Positions 43,982 through 53,743 of a DNA stretch of 64,000 nt are shown here, in pieces. This DNA is from Litorimonas sp964511495 (GTDB lineage: Bacteria > Pseudomonadota > Alphaproteobacteria > Caulobacterales > Maricaulaceae): NCBI GenBank assembly GCA_964511495.1, contig CAZEFT010000012.1:1-64000 (forward strand), given 5' to 3'. Below the pieces are notes generated by a model that did not search any database, was not told where the DNA came from, and saw only the letters and a list, made by a program, of their open reading frames with translations. How positions within the stretch are numbered: the stretch's first letter is position 1; each line of letters starts with the position of its first letter. The translations under genes and the position numbers were made by a program.

Positions 43982-45394
43982 TCAATCCGAAGACGTGCCA
44001 CGTTTGGGTAAGAGCAAGTCAGCTTGCAGCCCTCCCAAATTTGCCCGTGATAAAGTCAGCGACCCTTTATAGGCTCGCGCCAAATCATCTACAATTGCCA
44101 GCCCCAATCCGCTCCCGGGAGTGGCTTCATCCAAACGCGCTCCGCGTTTAACCGCTTCTTGATAGTCTTCCGGAGACAAGCCCGGACCATCATCTGAAAT
44201 TGTGATACGCATAAATTCAGGCCGAGTACCTTCGGTCAATGCTGTGAGGGACACCTCACTGCTCGTCCATTTGGCGGCGTTATCCATCAGATTGCCGACC
44301 ATATCTTCCAAATCGCGCTTTGCGCCGCGAAAGACTAAATTTGGCTCCAAATGAATATTGAACAGAACATCTTTATCGCGATAAATGCGCGGTAAAGTAC
44401 GGGCCAGAGGTTCCACAACTTCGGCCACATCCGTTGACACACCGATCGCCTGACCCCGAGCGGCAGCCCTTGCGCGGCGAAGGTGGTGATCGACCTGTTG
44501 TGTCATAATTTCGGTTTGTTTGGCGACCAATTCGGAAGATGTTTCCGACGCCATTTGCGCTTCATTTTTCAAAACGGCCAAAGGTGTTTTCAGCGCATGG
44601 GCCAAATTACCGACATGGGTACGAGCACGCTCAACAATATCCTTATTATGAACAATTAGACTGTTGAGTTCGTTGGCCAAAGGCGCGATTTCCTGCGGAA
44701 AATTGCCTTCCACCTGTGGCACTCTACCCTCGCGGACATCCACGACGCGATCTCTGAGGGTGAAGAGAGGCCGTAAGCCCAGTCTCACTTGCATAAAAAC
44801 AGCAATTACCAAGCCCAAACACAGCAAGGCCAATAAGGCGATGGCAGACAGGGCGAAACGTTGAATATCCCGTGTTGCGGCCCGTCTGTCGGCTCCGGCC
44901 AAGACGATAACGCTCTTTTCCGTCCCCGGCAAAATCACTTTCTGCGCCACTATACGCAATGTCTCATACTCATCCGGCCCGGGGGCAGAGCCTCTGACGG
45001 TTGCGCCTCTATTCGTTTCTAACGCCGCCAATGTTCCGGGGCTTAAGGTCAGAGAATCTCCATAAAGAGACCGGGAGGCTGCCAGAACTTTGAGCGGATA
45101 GCCCTCATCCTCTAATTCTTGACCAATCAACCAATAGCGCCCCGATAAAGCCCGCTGATAACGAGGGTCCAGAGGCTCACGCGATAAGAGAAGATCGCCG
45201 TTCTCATCAACATTCACAAAAGCAATAAGAGATGTGACGGCACTGTCCAAAGGGTCATCGAAAATACGATAAGTCGTCTCACGATAGAGCCAAGTCAGCA
45301 CCATGGCCGATAAGATCAGCAGAGGCAGGGCCCAAAGCGCCGCGCCGCGCACTAGCGAAATGACGAGGGATTGTGGCTGTGTTTTCTTTTTCAC
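43982..45394 (-). CDS. Membrane sensor histidine kinase (two-component system B, PhoQ/FeuQ-like)
   Basis: 470 residues. Membrane helices at about 15-35 and 185-206 flank a periplasmic sensor. The dimerisation helix carries NLAHALKTPLAVLKNE, the form seen in PhoQ/FeuQ-type kinases, and the ATPase part has NLMDNAAKW, DDGPGLS and GSGLGLAIV. With the regulator upstream and a PepSY protein, it matches the FeuPQ/PhoPQ-like layout of alphaproteobacteria. Confidence 0.9.
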   Translation of the reverse strand: MKKKTQPQSLVISLVRGAALWALPLLILSAMVLTWLYRETTYRIFDDPLDSAVTSLIAFVNVDENGDLLLSREPLDPRYQRALSGRYWLIGQELEDEGYPLKVLAASRSLYGDSLTLSPGTLAALETNRGATVRGSAPGPDEYETLRIVAQKVILPGTEKSVIVLAGADRRAATRDIQRFALSAIALLALLCLGLVIAVFMQVRLGLRPLFTLRDRVVDVREGRVPQVEGNFPQEIAPLANELNSLIVHNKDIVERARTHVGNLAHALKTPLAVLKNEAQMASETSSELVAKQTEIMTQQVDHHLRRARAAARGQAIGVSTDVAEVVEPLARTLPRIYRDKDVLFNIHLEPNLVFRGAKRDLEDMVGNLMDNAAKWTSSEVSLTALTEGTRPEFMRITISDDGPGLSPEDYQEAVKRGARLDEATPGSGLGLAIVDDLARAYKGSLTLSRANLGGLQADLLLPKRGTSSD

Positions 45395-45470
45395 AAACTA
45401 CTTTTAGAGGGGCTCAGCAGTGACAACAAGCCATGTTCATTCACGGCCTGTTGAATAGCTGTAAAGAGGA

Positions 45471-46154
45471 CTACTCTTCTTCCGCCTCATCTGCATCAGG
45501 GTCAATCAGGCGATAACCGAGACCGCGAACAGTTTCGATACGATTTGTTCCGATTTTGCGACGCAGACGTCCGACGAAGACTTCAATTGTATTGGAGTCA
45601 CGATCATAATCCTGCTCATAAATATGCTCGACCAGTTCGGTGCGAGAAATCACGCGCCCCTGATGTGCCGCCATATAAGATAAAAGACGAAATTCATGGC
45701 TAGTCAGTTTGACGGCCATGCCGTCCACATAGGCACGAGCCGCCCGATTATCGACGGATAAATCACCCAAATCAATTGTATCGGTCGTATGACCGGATGC
45801 CCGACGCATGAGAGCCCGCAAACGGGCCAGTAATTCTTCGGTATGAAAAGGCTTAGTCAGGTAATCATCAGCACCGGCGTCAAACCCAGCCACTTTCTCG
45901 CTCCACTGATCGCGAGCCGTCAAAATCATAACCGGGAATTTTTTACCATCAGAACGCCATTTTTGCAGAACAGAGACACCGTCAATGAGTGGCAGGCCCA
46001 AATCCAGAATAACCGCATCATAAGGCTCGGTATCGCCTAAAAAATGTCCTTCTTCACCGTCATTGGCGACATCCACGGCATAGCCGATGTCTTTAAGCGC
46101 CGACCGTAATTGGCGGGCTAAATCAGGATCATCTTCTACAATTAAAATACGCAT
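45471..46154 (-). CDS. OmpR-family response regulator (system B, PhoP/FeuP-like)
   Basis: 227 residues. Receiver with Asp51 (VILDLGLPLIDG) and Lys (YLTKPFHTEEL), then a winged helix (LTSHEFRLLSYMAAHQGRVISRTELVEHIYEQDYDRDSNTIEVFVGRLRRKIG, about 145-200; cited by position). The motif YEQDYDRDSN is typical of PhoP/FeuP proteins. It is followed after 76 bases by its kinase. Confidence 0.94.
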   Translation of the reverse strand: MRILIVEDDPDLARQLRSALKDIGYAVDVANDGEEGHFLGDTEPYDAVILDLGLPLIDGVSVLQKWRSDGKKFPVMILTARDQWSEKVAGFDAGADDYLTKPFHTEELLARLRALMRRASGHTTDTIDLGDLSVDNRAARAYVDGMAVKLTSHEFRLLSYMAAHQGRVISRTELVEHIYEQDYDRDSNTIEVFVGRLRRKIGTNRIETVRGLGYRLIDPDADEAEEE

Positions 46155-46231
46155 GAATTACCTTGGTCTATTATTGGGCATTAAGTTCGGAAAAGCTTAG
46201 TAACGGACAGCTTTCAAAACGGTTCGCAACC

Positions 46232-46597
46232 TTACTTCACGCGTCCTGTTATGGCGTCAATCTTAATATCAATCAAACGGCCATTTTGATCCCGTACACG
46301 AACGGTATAGGTATTACCCTTTTTGCTGAGATTGACATAGGTTCCACCGCGCACACGCGACAGAGCAATGGATTTGGCTTTTGCCGCAGAAATGTGATTC
46401 TGTGCAAAATAGGTCACTTCACCGATCGAGTTGGTAGAAACCTCTTCAATCTGCACACGCTCAACAGAGGTAGAAACAGCCATCGCACCCTTATAATCCG
46501 TCGCGGCCATAGCGCTGCCGGCACTGAAAAACAGCGCGCTTAGCCCTATGAGGGTGCCTGAAATCAGCCTGGATATGTTAGAGAATATTCTCATCAT
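46232..46597 (-). CDS. Exported PepSY-domain protein
   Basis: 121 residues. An N-terminal signal (LISGTLIGLSALFFSAGSAMA) leads to a short PepSY-like fold (ISAAKAKSIALSRVRGG and VRVRDQNGRLIDIKIDAITGRV). PepSY domains are often encoded beside PhoPQ-like systems and may bind or inhibit periplasmic partners. It is the first gene of system B. Confidence 0.8.
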   Translation of the reverse strand: MMRIFSNISRLISGTLIGLSALFFSAGSAMAATDYKGAMAVSTSVERVQIEEVSTNSIGEVTYFAQNHISAAKAKSIALSRVRGGTYVNLSKKGNTYTVRVRDQNGRLIDIKIDAITGRVK

Positions 46598-46657
46598 TCA
46601 CCGCTGTAACAAATCAACCCTGAACACTCTGTGAATAGCGAGTTCAGTTTATATCGG

Positions 46658-47581
46658 TTACAATAAACCCTTCCTAATATTGTGCTCGCCCATATCAGGC
46701 CAGCTTTTTGCCATTGTCGGAAGGGCGGACAGTTCCGCATCGGATAATTTGATTTGAAGCGTGACGTAAAGGTCACCGCCATTCACGCCCTTGCCCGATA
46801 GGCGGAAACGTTTTCCCGAGTTTGTACCAGATGGTATTGCGAGTTTCACCGTTCCCGATGGCATAGGAATATTCACTTTCGCCCCTTTCGCCGCCTCGGA
46901 GAGAGAAATCGGCAAATCCAGATGTAAATCATCCTCTTCACGGCGCAGGGCTTTATGGGGTTTGATTGTAATCTCGATTTTCGCGTCCCCTGCAGGGCCA
47001 CCATTCACGCCCGGGCGACCTTTCCCGCGCAACCTTAAGACCTGACCATCTTTAACGCCTGCAGGCAATTTGACTTTCAGACCACCTTGCAAGGTCTTCG
47101 TGCCGCCTTTCAGCGCCATCAGCAAAGGCAATTGCATTTTATACCGTATATCCGCGCCTTTTTGCGCGTTCATGGGCGGCCGGTTCATCCCGCCCGCATT
47201 CATGCCTCCCATATTCATACCGAAGAGGGACGAAAATAGGTCGGCCATATCATCCTGCCCACCGGCTGATGTACGGCCGAAACCACCAAAGCCACCAAAA
47301 CCGGATTGTGGCCCGCGACCCCCAAAAGGGCTCCCTCCTGCAAAGGGGTTTTGCTGCTGACCCGAGGCATCCACTTGCCCGCTATCATATTGCGCCCGCA
47401 AACTATCATTAGACAGGAGGTTATAGGCGGCCGTTACTTCTTTGAAGCGCTCGGCCACTTTCGGGTCATTCTTATTGACATCAGGGTGAAGTTTTTTCGC
47501 AAGCGTCCGATAAGCCTTCTTAATCTCGGCCTTCGTCGCCTCTTTCTTCACGCCCAATAATGTATAAGGGTTTTTCGCCAT
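46658..47581 (-). CDS. DnaJ-family cochaperone of CbpA type
   Basis: 307 residues. J domain (1-70) with the HPD motif in KKLHPDVNKN, a Gly/Met/Asn-rich linker (75-130), and two C-terminal beta domains (KGADIRYKMQLPLLMALKGGTKTLQ onward). The zinc-finger repeats of DnaJ are absent, so this is the CbpA/DjlA-like class that stimulates DnaK ATPase. It is 75 bases before the end of the GTA cluster on the same strand. Confidence 0.92.
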   Translation of the reverse strand: MAKNPYTLLGVKKEATKAEIKKAYRTLAKKLHPDVNKNDPKVAERFKEVTAAYNLLSNDSLRAQYDSGQVDASGQQQNPFAGGSPFGGRGPQSGFGGFGGFGRTSAGGQDDMADLFSSLFGMNMGGMNAGGMNRPPMNAQKGADIRYKMQLPLLMALKGGTKTLQGGLKVKLPAGVKDGQVLRLRGKGRPGVNGGPAGDAKIEITIKPHKALRREEDDLHLDLPISLSEAAKGAKVNIPMPSGTVKLAIPSGTNSGKRFRLSGKGVNGGDLYVTLQIKLSDAELSALPTMAKSWPDMGEHNIRKGLL

Positions 47582-47656
47582 GGTAAGAATGTAAGAGGAA
47601 AAAGCCCCCTTTCAATGGGTTAAGGCAAGATTTCCGTCCAAACGATAAAGCCTGTT

Positions 47657-50600
47657 CTATGACAGATTGTACTCCGCCACCTCGCCCCATCCGAAAGCGT
47701 CTGAACCTTGGGCAACATCGACTTTTGTCACATTGCTCAAGGCTGTCTCAAAGAATGGGCTCGGCACAGTGTGTTCTTCAAAGACTGTATTCCCGTTCCA
47801 CAGCCTGACGCGGTAGCGCTCAACCGCTTCGCCCAGCGGAATTTCACCAATCCAACTCTCCGCCTCCACGCGGCCACGCCGTATCCAAGTCAGTTTAAGG
47901 GTCGTGCCATTGTCTTCAGCGCGCAAGTGGACGGGGCTGAGGGGTTTAAAAGACTGCCCTTGATAAACGAAATCCACGTCACGCCCTTCGCGACCCTCTG
48001 CCTCGGATTGTAGGGTTACATTTTCTCCAATGAGTTCGGGCGATAAGTCCAATGTTTGGACGCCCGTCTTCAACCAGACCAGTCTTGCGCCTGCACTGAC
48101 GCCATGACGAGAATAGCCTTCACTGCCGACACCTCTTAAAAGTGTGCGACAACGATATTGCCCCACACCAATGAGCGTGATGTCAGCCATTTGGATGATG
48201 TCCCACCCCTCTTCTGTCTCTACAGCAAAGCGATTGGCACCATTCAGCATATCGCTCTCAGACCAACTGCTGAGAGCTAATTGGTCCAAATAAATATCAA
48301 ACTCGGCCCCCCGGTCGACCACGGCGACGGGGCCTGCCGGAATTTCTGTCAATAAAGCGCCGATATGCGAGGGGTTCAAAACCGTTACCTCTGCCGCCCC
48401 GACGGAAACGCGAATGGGGGCAAAAGGCGTCATCACCGCACCGAGTGCCAAACCGTCATAAGGGGCAGGTAAGTCCAAAGGCACCACCACAGGACGACCG
48501 GGCCAGATGATCTCATTTGCAGTTTCGGGTGTCGCGCCATTAAGCGCCGTGACACTCTGTTGGATATCGCGCGTCGCTGTCACACTTGTGACGGAATTAC
48601 CCTCCATAGCCGTCACCTGCCATACGCCGTTCAAACCCGGCAAACTCAGTCGATCTCCGGCACGAACACCCAAATTTTGAGACGAAAGAGAGAAAACGAC
48701 CCGTTCACTTTGCGCCTCCAATCGATCCATGAGAGACGCGCAAAGATTATCGGCATAGCTTCGATCCATCACAACTGGAGCTTGAATATCAAGAACCGCT
48801 TCAGTTTCGTTGGAGCGACCCTTAGCCGATGCGAGCCCGCGTTGATAATCCGCGCCAGCATCTATGAAATGGAGGCGAACATCCCGCAGAGCATCATAAG
48901 GATCAGCGTAAAAACGTTCGATCGGCCCTTTGGGTTTTTCTACTAAGTCAGACAAACCTAATGCCGTAACTTCTCCTTGTCCCAGCGAGAAGAAAGCAAC
49001 TGTCCCGGCCCGTTCTGCGACTGTGAAACCATATAAGTCTCCCAATAATGACAGCGCGGCGCGAGCGCTCATCGGACGTTCAATTTGAAAGCCCTGAATG
49101 AGGCCGTTTAATTGCGTCGTATCAATCTTGACCAGACCTGCCTCCGCAGCCAGTTCGCTGACGATGTCAGCCAAAGGCACAAGACCCAAACGTCCTGAAA
49201 TCCAATGTCCCGTTTGCCAATTTTGTCCATCGGCCCAAACATCCAATCGCGCCGGAAAGTCAGGAAAGGGTCTAGCATCCCACGCCCATACGCCCATCCT
49301 GTCGGTCGCCACCATTGTGCCGTTATAATGCGGTGAAACAGGATTATTTTCCGCCTTATCCCAATATCCGATAAAAGCTTCGAGATAACGTCTTTGCATC
49401 AAATCATCACGAGTGCCGTCGGAATAATAAGGTAAAGCGCTTTCACTGCTTTTCGCATCATAGAAAACATTGGGTTGATTGGCGCCGAAATTGACAGCAG
49501 GGCAGCCGATTTCCAAAAACGTGAATGGTTTTGACTGTGGCAGCCATGCTGTAGGCTGAGAACGTTCTACGCCATTTATGCGGTCATAATGTGGTTGGGA
49601 CCACCAATTCCGTAAATCTTTATACCGAAAGACCCAAGGTTTATCGGTATCCCCATCCGTTATTGATGTCCGGTTTTGGGCGTCTCGATCTGCTTGTGAG
49701 GCATAGAAATAATCATAGCCTTCGCCGCCTTCGACCTGTGAAGACAAATAATTCAGATCATATAGATCGGCGGCTTGGTTCTCATCCAAATGGGGCCCTT
49801 CGCGCCAGTCAGAAAGCGGGAAATACGCGTCGATACCGATTGTATCGATGTCGGGCGAGGCCCAAAGAGCGTCGAGATGAAAACTAATATCGCCGGAGCC
49901 GTCTTGCGGGTGATGTCCGAAATACTCGCTCCAATCCGCAGCATAGGTCACGGCACAAGTCTCGCCCAATATCGCCTTCACATCGCGCGCGAGATCAACA
50001 AAATGGTCAACAGCCGGATAAGGTGACGCCCCATTGACCCGTGGGCCGCGCAGTGTCGTCAGGCCACGCATTTCCGTGCCGATCACAAAGCCGTCTACAC
50101 CGCCAGCCTGTTGCGCAAGTTGGGCATAATGCAAAATATAAGACCTGAAACCGTGCGGCTCATTGAAGAAACTTGCGATCTGCGACGGAGCAAGCGCGCC
50201 TTCATCGCCACTAATCCGCCCACGCCATGGAAAAGGGTTTGGACCTGACGAAATATCCATCAGCAAAAATGGATAAAGTGTGACGCTTAACCCGCGCCGA
50301 TTTAACTCCCTAATCGTCTCTATGATTGTGTCATCCGACGGTGTTCCGCCAAAATTCGGACGCCCCTCATTATCGGATGAAATCAGCTTGGCACTGTTTC
50401 GGCTCTCACCCGCTACAGACCAACTATCATCAGGAAGGATACGCTCGCGACGCTCCACTGCGGGGCGAATGGTGCAATCGCCGCAAGACAAGCTATCACC
50501 AAACCACGCCGTAATGATGGAGACATGTCGGCAATTCGGTAATTGGTCTTCCAACTGATCCAAGGCTTGTAGAATATCTGCCTGCCCGCCCAAATTATTC

Positions 50601-51316
50601 ATGTTTATAGGGCGGGATAGACCAGGTTCAGGTGTTTCCTCGACAATATGTGTTGAATAGGCAAATTCCCCAGTGGCCGGCAGAAGATTGACCGATTTGA
50701 TTTGGCTTTCCAATTTGGGTATCGACCCATCAGAGCGGGGCACGCGGATAACTTCTGCATTAATTTGCGGCAAACGCGTCCCAAAGCCTTCCAGAGGGAA
50801 ATCTTCGAAAACGATATAAGCCGTGCCGCGAAAAGCGGGCGCATCACCGCCTTCGATGGCGCTGATAATCGGGTCAGGTAATTGTGTCTCTGATCCTTTA
50901 TAGACCCGCATTGTCAGGCTTGTTTGTTGTAAGGGCGCGCCATTGGCCCAGAGCCTGTCCACACCCAAAATTTCACCTTCACACAGGCCAATCGCAAAGC
51001 TGATAGAATAGCGATAATTTGTTTGTGTCGGCCCTCCCCCTTTACCCGATTGCACGTCTTCCTCTGTCCGGGTTTCTTTAAGGCGAGACGCCCAAATCAC
51101 CTGCCCCGCCAGACGAACACGCCCGAAAACACGCGCCATAGGCGCTCCGTCCTGAGACGTTTGGAGATAGAAGTTCTGTAATTGTGGGCCTTCAAAGTGA
51201 CGATTATCGAATATATTGGAAATCGCTGAATTAGCGGCTGACAGTGCTAACGTCGTTGCCGCTTGCGTGGCTGCGCTCGCCGCAAAATTCGCCGCATGAA
51301 TGGCAAGTGTGGTCAT
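47657..51316 (-). CDS. GTA g15: host-specificity/tail fibre protein with glycosidase-like TIM barrel
   Basis: 1219 residues from the ATG at 51316 (MTTLAIHAANFAAS), preceded by GAAAGAGAG. The largest GTA gene. The first 130 residues are a helical/hydrophobic start, then a baseplate-hub region, a TIM-barrel segment (VDGFVIGTEMRGLTTLRG then WASPDIDTIGIDAYFPLSDW) like phage tail glycosidases, and a C-terminal receptor-binding-type part. It contacts the recipient surface in R. capsulatus GTA. The g14 frame overlaps its first 86 bases. Confidence 0.92.
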   Translation of the reverse strand: MTTLAIHAANFAASAATQAATTLALSAANSAISNIFDNRHFEGPQLQNFYLQTSQDGAPMARVFGRVRLAGQVIWASRLKETRTEEDVQSGKGGGPTQTNYRYSISFAIGLCEGEILGVDRLWANGAPLQQTSLTMRVYKGSETQLPDPIISAIEGGDAPAFRGTAYIVFEDFPLEGFGTRLPQINAEVIRVPRSDGSIPKLESQIKSVNLLPATGEFAYSTHIVEETPEPGLSRPINMNNLGGQADILQALDQLEDQLPNCRHVSIITAWFGDSLSCGDCTIRPAVERRERILPDDSWSVAGESRNSAKLISSDNEGRPNFGGTPSDDTIIETIRELNRRGLSVTLYPFLLMDISSGPNPFPWRGRISGDEGALAPSQIASFFNEPHGFRSYILHYAQLAQQAGGVDGFVIGTEMRGLTTLRGPRVNGASPYPAVDHFVDLARDVKAILGETCAVTYAADWSEYFGHHPQDGSGDISFHLDALWASPDIDTIGIDAYFPLSDWREGPHLDENQAADLYDLNYLSSQVEGGEGYDYFYASQADRDAQNRTSITDGDTDKPWVFRYKDLRNWWSQPHYDRINGVERSQPTAWLPQSKPFTFLEIGCPAVNFGANQPNVFYDAKSSESALPYYSDGTRDDLMQRRYLEAFIGYWDKAENNPVSPHYNGTMVATDRMGVWAWDARPFPDFPARLDVWADGQNWQTGHWISGRLGLVPLADIVSELAAEAGLVKIDTTQLNGLIQGFQIERPMSARAALSLLGDLYGFTVAERAGTVAFFSLGQGEVTALGLSDLVEKPKGPIERFYADPYDALRDVRLHFIDAGADYQRGLASAKGRSNETEAVLDIQAPVVMDRSYADNLCASLMDRLEAQSERVVFSLSSQNLGVRAGDRLSLPGLNGVWQVTAMEGNSVTSVTATRDIQQSVTALNGATPETANEIIWPGRPVVVPLDLPAPYDGLALGAVMTPFAPIRVSVGAAEVTVLNPSHIGALLTEIPAGPVAVVDRGAEFDIYLDQLALSSWSESDMLNGANRFAVETEEGWDIIQMADITLIGVGQYRCRTLLRGVGSEGYSRHGVSAGARLVWLKTGVQTLDLSPELIGENVTLQSEAEGREGRDVDFVYQGQSFKPLSPVHLRAEDNGTTLKLTWIRRGRVEAESWIGEIPLGEAVERYRVRLWNGNTVFEEHTVPSPFFETALSNVTKVDVAQGSDAFGWGEVAEYNLS

Positions 51317-51785
51317 GAACTCTCTTTCGGTCAATCAATGGAAATTTTGGCAAGGGGGCTTGAGGAAAAGCGAAACTATAGGCCCAACGCCGCTTCCAAT
51401 AAGGCACGAAGTGACTCTCCACGACGGCCCGTCCCCAATAGGCATGTGTGATGATATCCGGCGCCGTTAATATGGCGATGTGCTTGCAAGGCGATTGGGG
51501 CGTCATACGAAACAGCAAGACATCTCCCGGCTGAACCAACGGATTAGAAATCGGGCAAAGCCAAGTTCGCGCAGCATTGAGCAAAGTTTCCTCACCGCAT
51601 TGTTCCGCCCAATCGGGTGTATAGGGAGGGATAGTTTGAGGCTCTTTTCCGTAAAGCTCGCGATAAATACCGCGCACAAAACCCAGACAATCTGTCCCTG
51701 CCCCGCATTGACTGGCCTGATGTTGATAAGGTGTGTCGAGCCAGTTTTTCGCATCGTTTAAAACGCGCGCTCTCAGTTCGTTCAT
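51231..51785 (-). CDS. GTA g14: NlpC/P60 cell-wall peptidase
   Basis: 184 residues. Active-site Cys in QCGAGTDCLGFVRGIY (near residue 33) and His in KHIAIL (near 104), the NlpC/P60 pattern. In GTA tails it cuts peptidoglycan during DNA entry. It starts four bases before the g13 stop. The part after FAFPQAP is unlike the family: it runs on about 40 residues in another frame over the start of g15. The family usually ends near the beginning of this tail, so a frame change near position 51340-51360 is possible. Confidence 0.88.
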   Translation of the reverse strand: MNELRARVLNDAKNWLDTPYQHQASQCGAGTDCLGFVRGIYRELYGKEPQTIPPYTPDWAEQCGEETLLNAARTWLCPISNPLVQPGDVLLFRMTPQSPCKHIAILTAPDIITHAYWGRAVVESHFVPYWKRRWAYSFAFPQAPLPKFPLIDRKRVHDHTCHSCGEFCGERSHASGNDVSTVSR

Positions 51786-52456
51786 CGGTAACGTGACCGC
51801 CCGTCTTTGACCTCACCTTTCTGAACAGCGCCAAATAACGCGTCGTCACCCAGCAGGTAAGGAAAGCCGCGAAAGTTTGTAGTATTTTGGAATTGATCTC
51901 GACAGGCAGAAAATGTTTTGGGGCAAATCGTGCCCCCCGCAAAATTATTTAAGTTCAGACCACATCGCCCATCCCCAAATTCAGCATCACATTTTTTGGA
52001 ATAAACCCGTCCGGTGGAACGGTTTAACTTGGCCGACATCCCTAACCATTCCACCTCAAAATATTCGCCTCTTCGTGTGACCTGCCCCATCTCCCCCACA
52101 TCCTGAAGAAAGTATTGCGTGGGGTCAGACCAATTCACAATCAAGCGGCTCAATATTGCGCCTTTTAAAACTCCGGACTCAATCGTCTCATCTGTTAATT
52201 CAAGCGCCTCTAAAACACCTTGAACGGCCCCATTATCCGCAGAATATCCTAATCGGTTTTCTCGCTCTGACTCCGTCAAGCTTGTTTGTGCGGCGTAAGT
52301 GACGCCCTCCATCTCCAAGGGACGGTCGTGTTCTGAAAATCCAAAGACCCGTCCATCTGTCAAAGCCAGTTTCCAAGCGATACAAAGCGTTGTGACGGTT
52401 TGAGAGAGATGCGCCCTTAACTCGTCCGATAACTCCAAAGAAAATGGCTCAGACAT
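51782..52456 (-). CDS. GTA g13: DUF2163 tail protein
   Basis: 224 residues from the ATG at 52456 (MSEPFSLELSDEL), overlapping the g12 stop by 8 bases. Motifs RTLCIAW-like (VTTLCIAWKLALTDG), FTEHD-type (GFSEHDRPL), and a C-terminal Cys-rich patch (SKKCDAEFGDGRCGLNLNNF..CPKTFSAC) as in DUF2163 baseplate proteins; in structurally studied GTAs this protein binds an iron-sulfur cluster. Confidence 0.92.
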   Translation of the reverse strand: MSEPFSLELSDELRAHLSQTVTTLCIAWKLALTDGRVFGFSEHDRPLEMEGVTYAAQTSLTESERENRLGYSADNGAVQGVLEALELTDETIESGVLKGAILSRLIVNWSDPTQYFLQDVGEMGQVTRRGEYFEVEWLGMSAKLNRSTGRVYSKKCDAEFGDGRCGLNLNNFAGGTICPKTFSACRDQFQNTTNFRGFPYLLGDDALFGAVQKGEVKDGRSRYR

Positions 52457-53078
52457 AGAGCAATTCCACAAGCGGTATGGCAGAGATTACCCCTGCGCCA
52501 AAATCTTCGAGGGATATGTCCAGAGCATCTGTGTCAAATCTAACGACACAATCAAATGCGAAGCCAGCCGTGATGGTAGCTCCACTCAAAGGGGCTGTAT
52601 TGAACGTTACAAGACCTGTACCGTCGTCAACTGTGAAGTCCGAAGACGACACCTCTACACCATTCACCGCCATCACAACGCTCGGCGCGTCGGGCTTGGT
52701 AATCGGGCGCGGCACATTATTGCCTTCATATGTTTTTAGGAGTTGAAAACTCACTGTCTGCCCATCACCCAAACCCAGGCTTTGATCTGATGGCGATATT
52801 TCTTCTGCGTGAGCACAAGAAAGATGATCAAAGGGATCCCGAAAACGAAAACTATGTAAGCGTCCTTTTCGGGCCATGAAAAAACTTTGCAAAGCGATAA
52901 GGTCTTGCTGAGACCGAATAGCGGGCGAGGCATCGAAGCGCCGACGCGGTAAAGCTCGAGGCGTATTGCGATGCTCGGCTCCATTGGCCAAAAGGGTAGT
53001 CTCCGTAGTAAATTCCGGCCCTCCACTAGCGCCAAAACCAAGCGCCAACGGAAAGCGGACATCGTGAAAATCCGACAT
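52449..53078 (-). CDS. GTA g12: DUF2460 distal tail protein
   Basis: 209 residues. Start MSDFHDVRFPLALGFGASGGPEF, then LIALQSFFMARKGRLHSFRFRDPFDH (residues about 60-85), matching DUF2460 family proteins. It forms the distal tail ring next to g13. Same strand and direct adjacency to g11 and g13. Confidence 0.93.
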   Translation of the reverse strand: MSDFHDVRFPLALGFGASGGPEFTTETTLLANGAEHRNTPRALPRRRFDASPAIRSQQDLIALQSFFMARKGRLHSFRFRDPFDHLSCAHAEEISPSDQSLGLGDGQTVSFQLLKTYEGNNVPRPITKPDAPSVVMAVNGVEVSSSDFTVDDGTGLVTFNTAPLSGATITAGFAFDCVVRFDTDALDISLEDFGAGVISAIPLVELLYV

Positions 53079-53105
53079 AATACTCTCTATAAATGAGGGG
53101 ATGAA

Positions 53106-53516
53106 TTAGGTGAGCTTGCGCCCTTGATGAAGTGCGCGCGCCAAACCCGCCGCAATTTGCCCTTCGGATTTACTCACAGTGTCTGCGGAAACGCCGCTCC
53201 CTGAAAGCTTTAAATTGACATTCAGAGGCGAAGCTTTTGCTGCGCCTGACTGTGTCGTGACCGAAGAAATGAGCTGTGTGAACACCCCTTCCAAAGGTTG
53301 CGTGACGAGTTCCTGAACCGCAAGCCGCGCCAAATCACGGGAGATTTGCTCCGCCATTTGAGAGAAGGATAATTCTCCCCGAGAGGCGGCTGATTGCAAG
53401 GCAGACGCAATCCGGTCGCCTGCCAATTCGAAAGCGCGCGCCATGTCTTCGGCCGATTGCTTGGCTTCATCGACATCAAATTCTGAGATTTTATCAGCGG
53501 CTGTCTCAGCAGTCAT
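53106..53516 (-). CDS. GTA g11: tail tape measure protein, short form
   Basis: 136 residues, mainly helical (SAEDMARAFELAGDRIASALQSAASRGELSFSQMAEQISRDLARLAVQEL, by position about 15-70) and ending in a Gly/Lys-rich tail. It starts with an ATGA overlap on g10.1. R. capsulatus g11 is longer (about 220 residues from memory), so this copy may set a shorter tail. No extra frame that could supply a missing part was seen upstream. Confidence 0.82.
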   Translation of the reverse strand: MTAETAADKISEFDVDEAKQSAEDMARAFELAGDRIASALQSAASRGELSFSQMAEQISRDLARLAVQELVTQPLEGVFTQLISSVTTQSGAAKASPLNVNLKLSGSGVSADTVSKSEGQIAAGLARALHQGRKLT

Positions 53517-53743
53517 ACAACATCCTCCTTGTCTGAGGGGGTTTGATCATCAGGAAATTGTTCAAATAAACTATCGAACGACTCTCGCGTCAGCGCATTG
53601 GATTGCCCCGCTCGACAAAGCCAGAACCAATCGCGCAAAGCCATATTCCAGAAGTCTTGCGGGGCGATATTCATTTGTAAAACAGCTAACCGAAACCACG
53701 TTTGAAACGGCCAATCCGATGAAGGGTTGTCAGTTTGAGGCAT
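53513..53743 (-). CDS. GTA g10.1: tail assembly protein
   Basis: 76 residues with WPFQTWFRLAVLQMNIAPQDFWNMALRDWFWL, stated by position 11-42; this pattern matches the small TIGR02216-type protein after g10 in GTAs, probably a tail assembly chaperone. It overlaps g10 by 14 bases and g11 by 4. Confidence 0.85.
   Translation of the reverse strand: MPQTDNPSSDWPFQTWFRLAVLQMNIAPQDFWNMALRDWFWLCRAGQSNALTRESFDSLFEQFPDDQTPSDKEDVV

Noticed and set aside
53222..53479. Second frame in g11 that might restore a longer tape measure
   Set aside because: Read by eye it has stop-flanked random composition and no helical pattern continuing g11; g11 is joined to g10.1 by a normal 4-base overlap.
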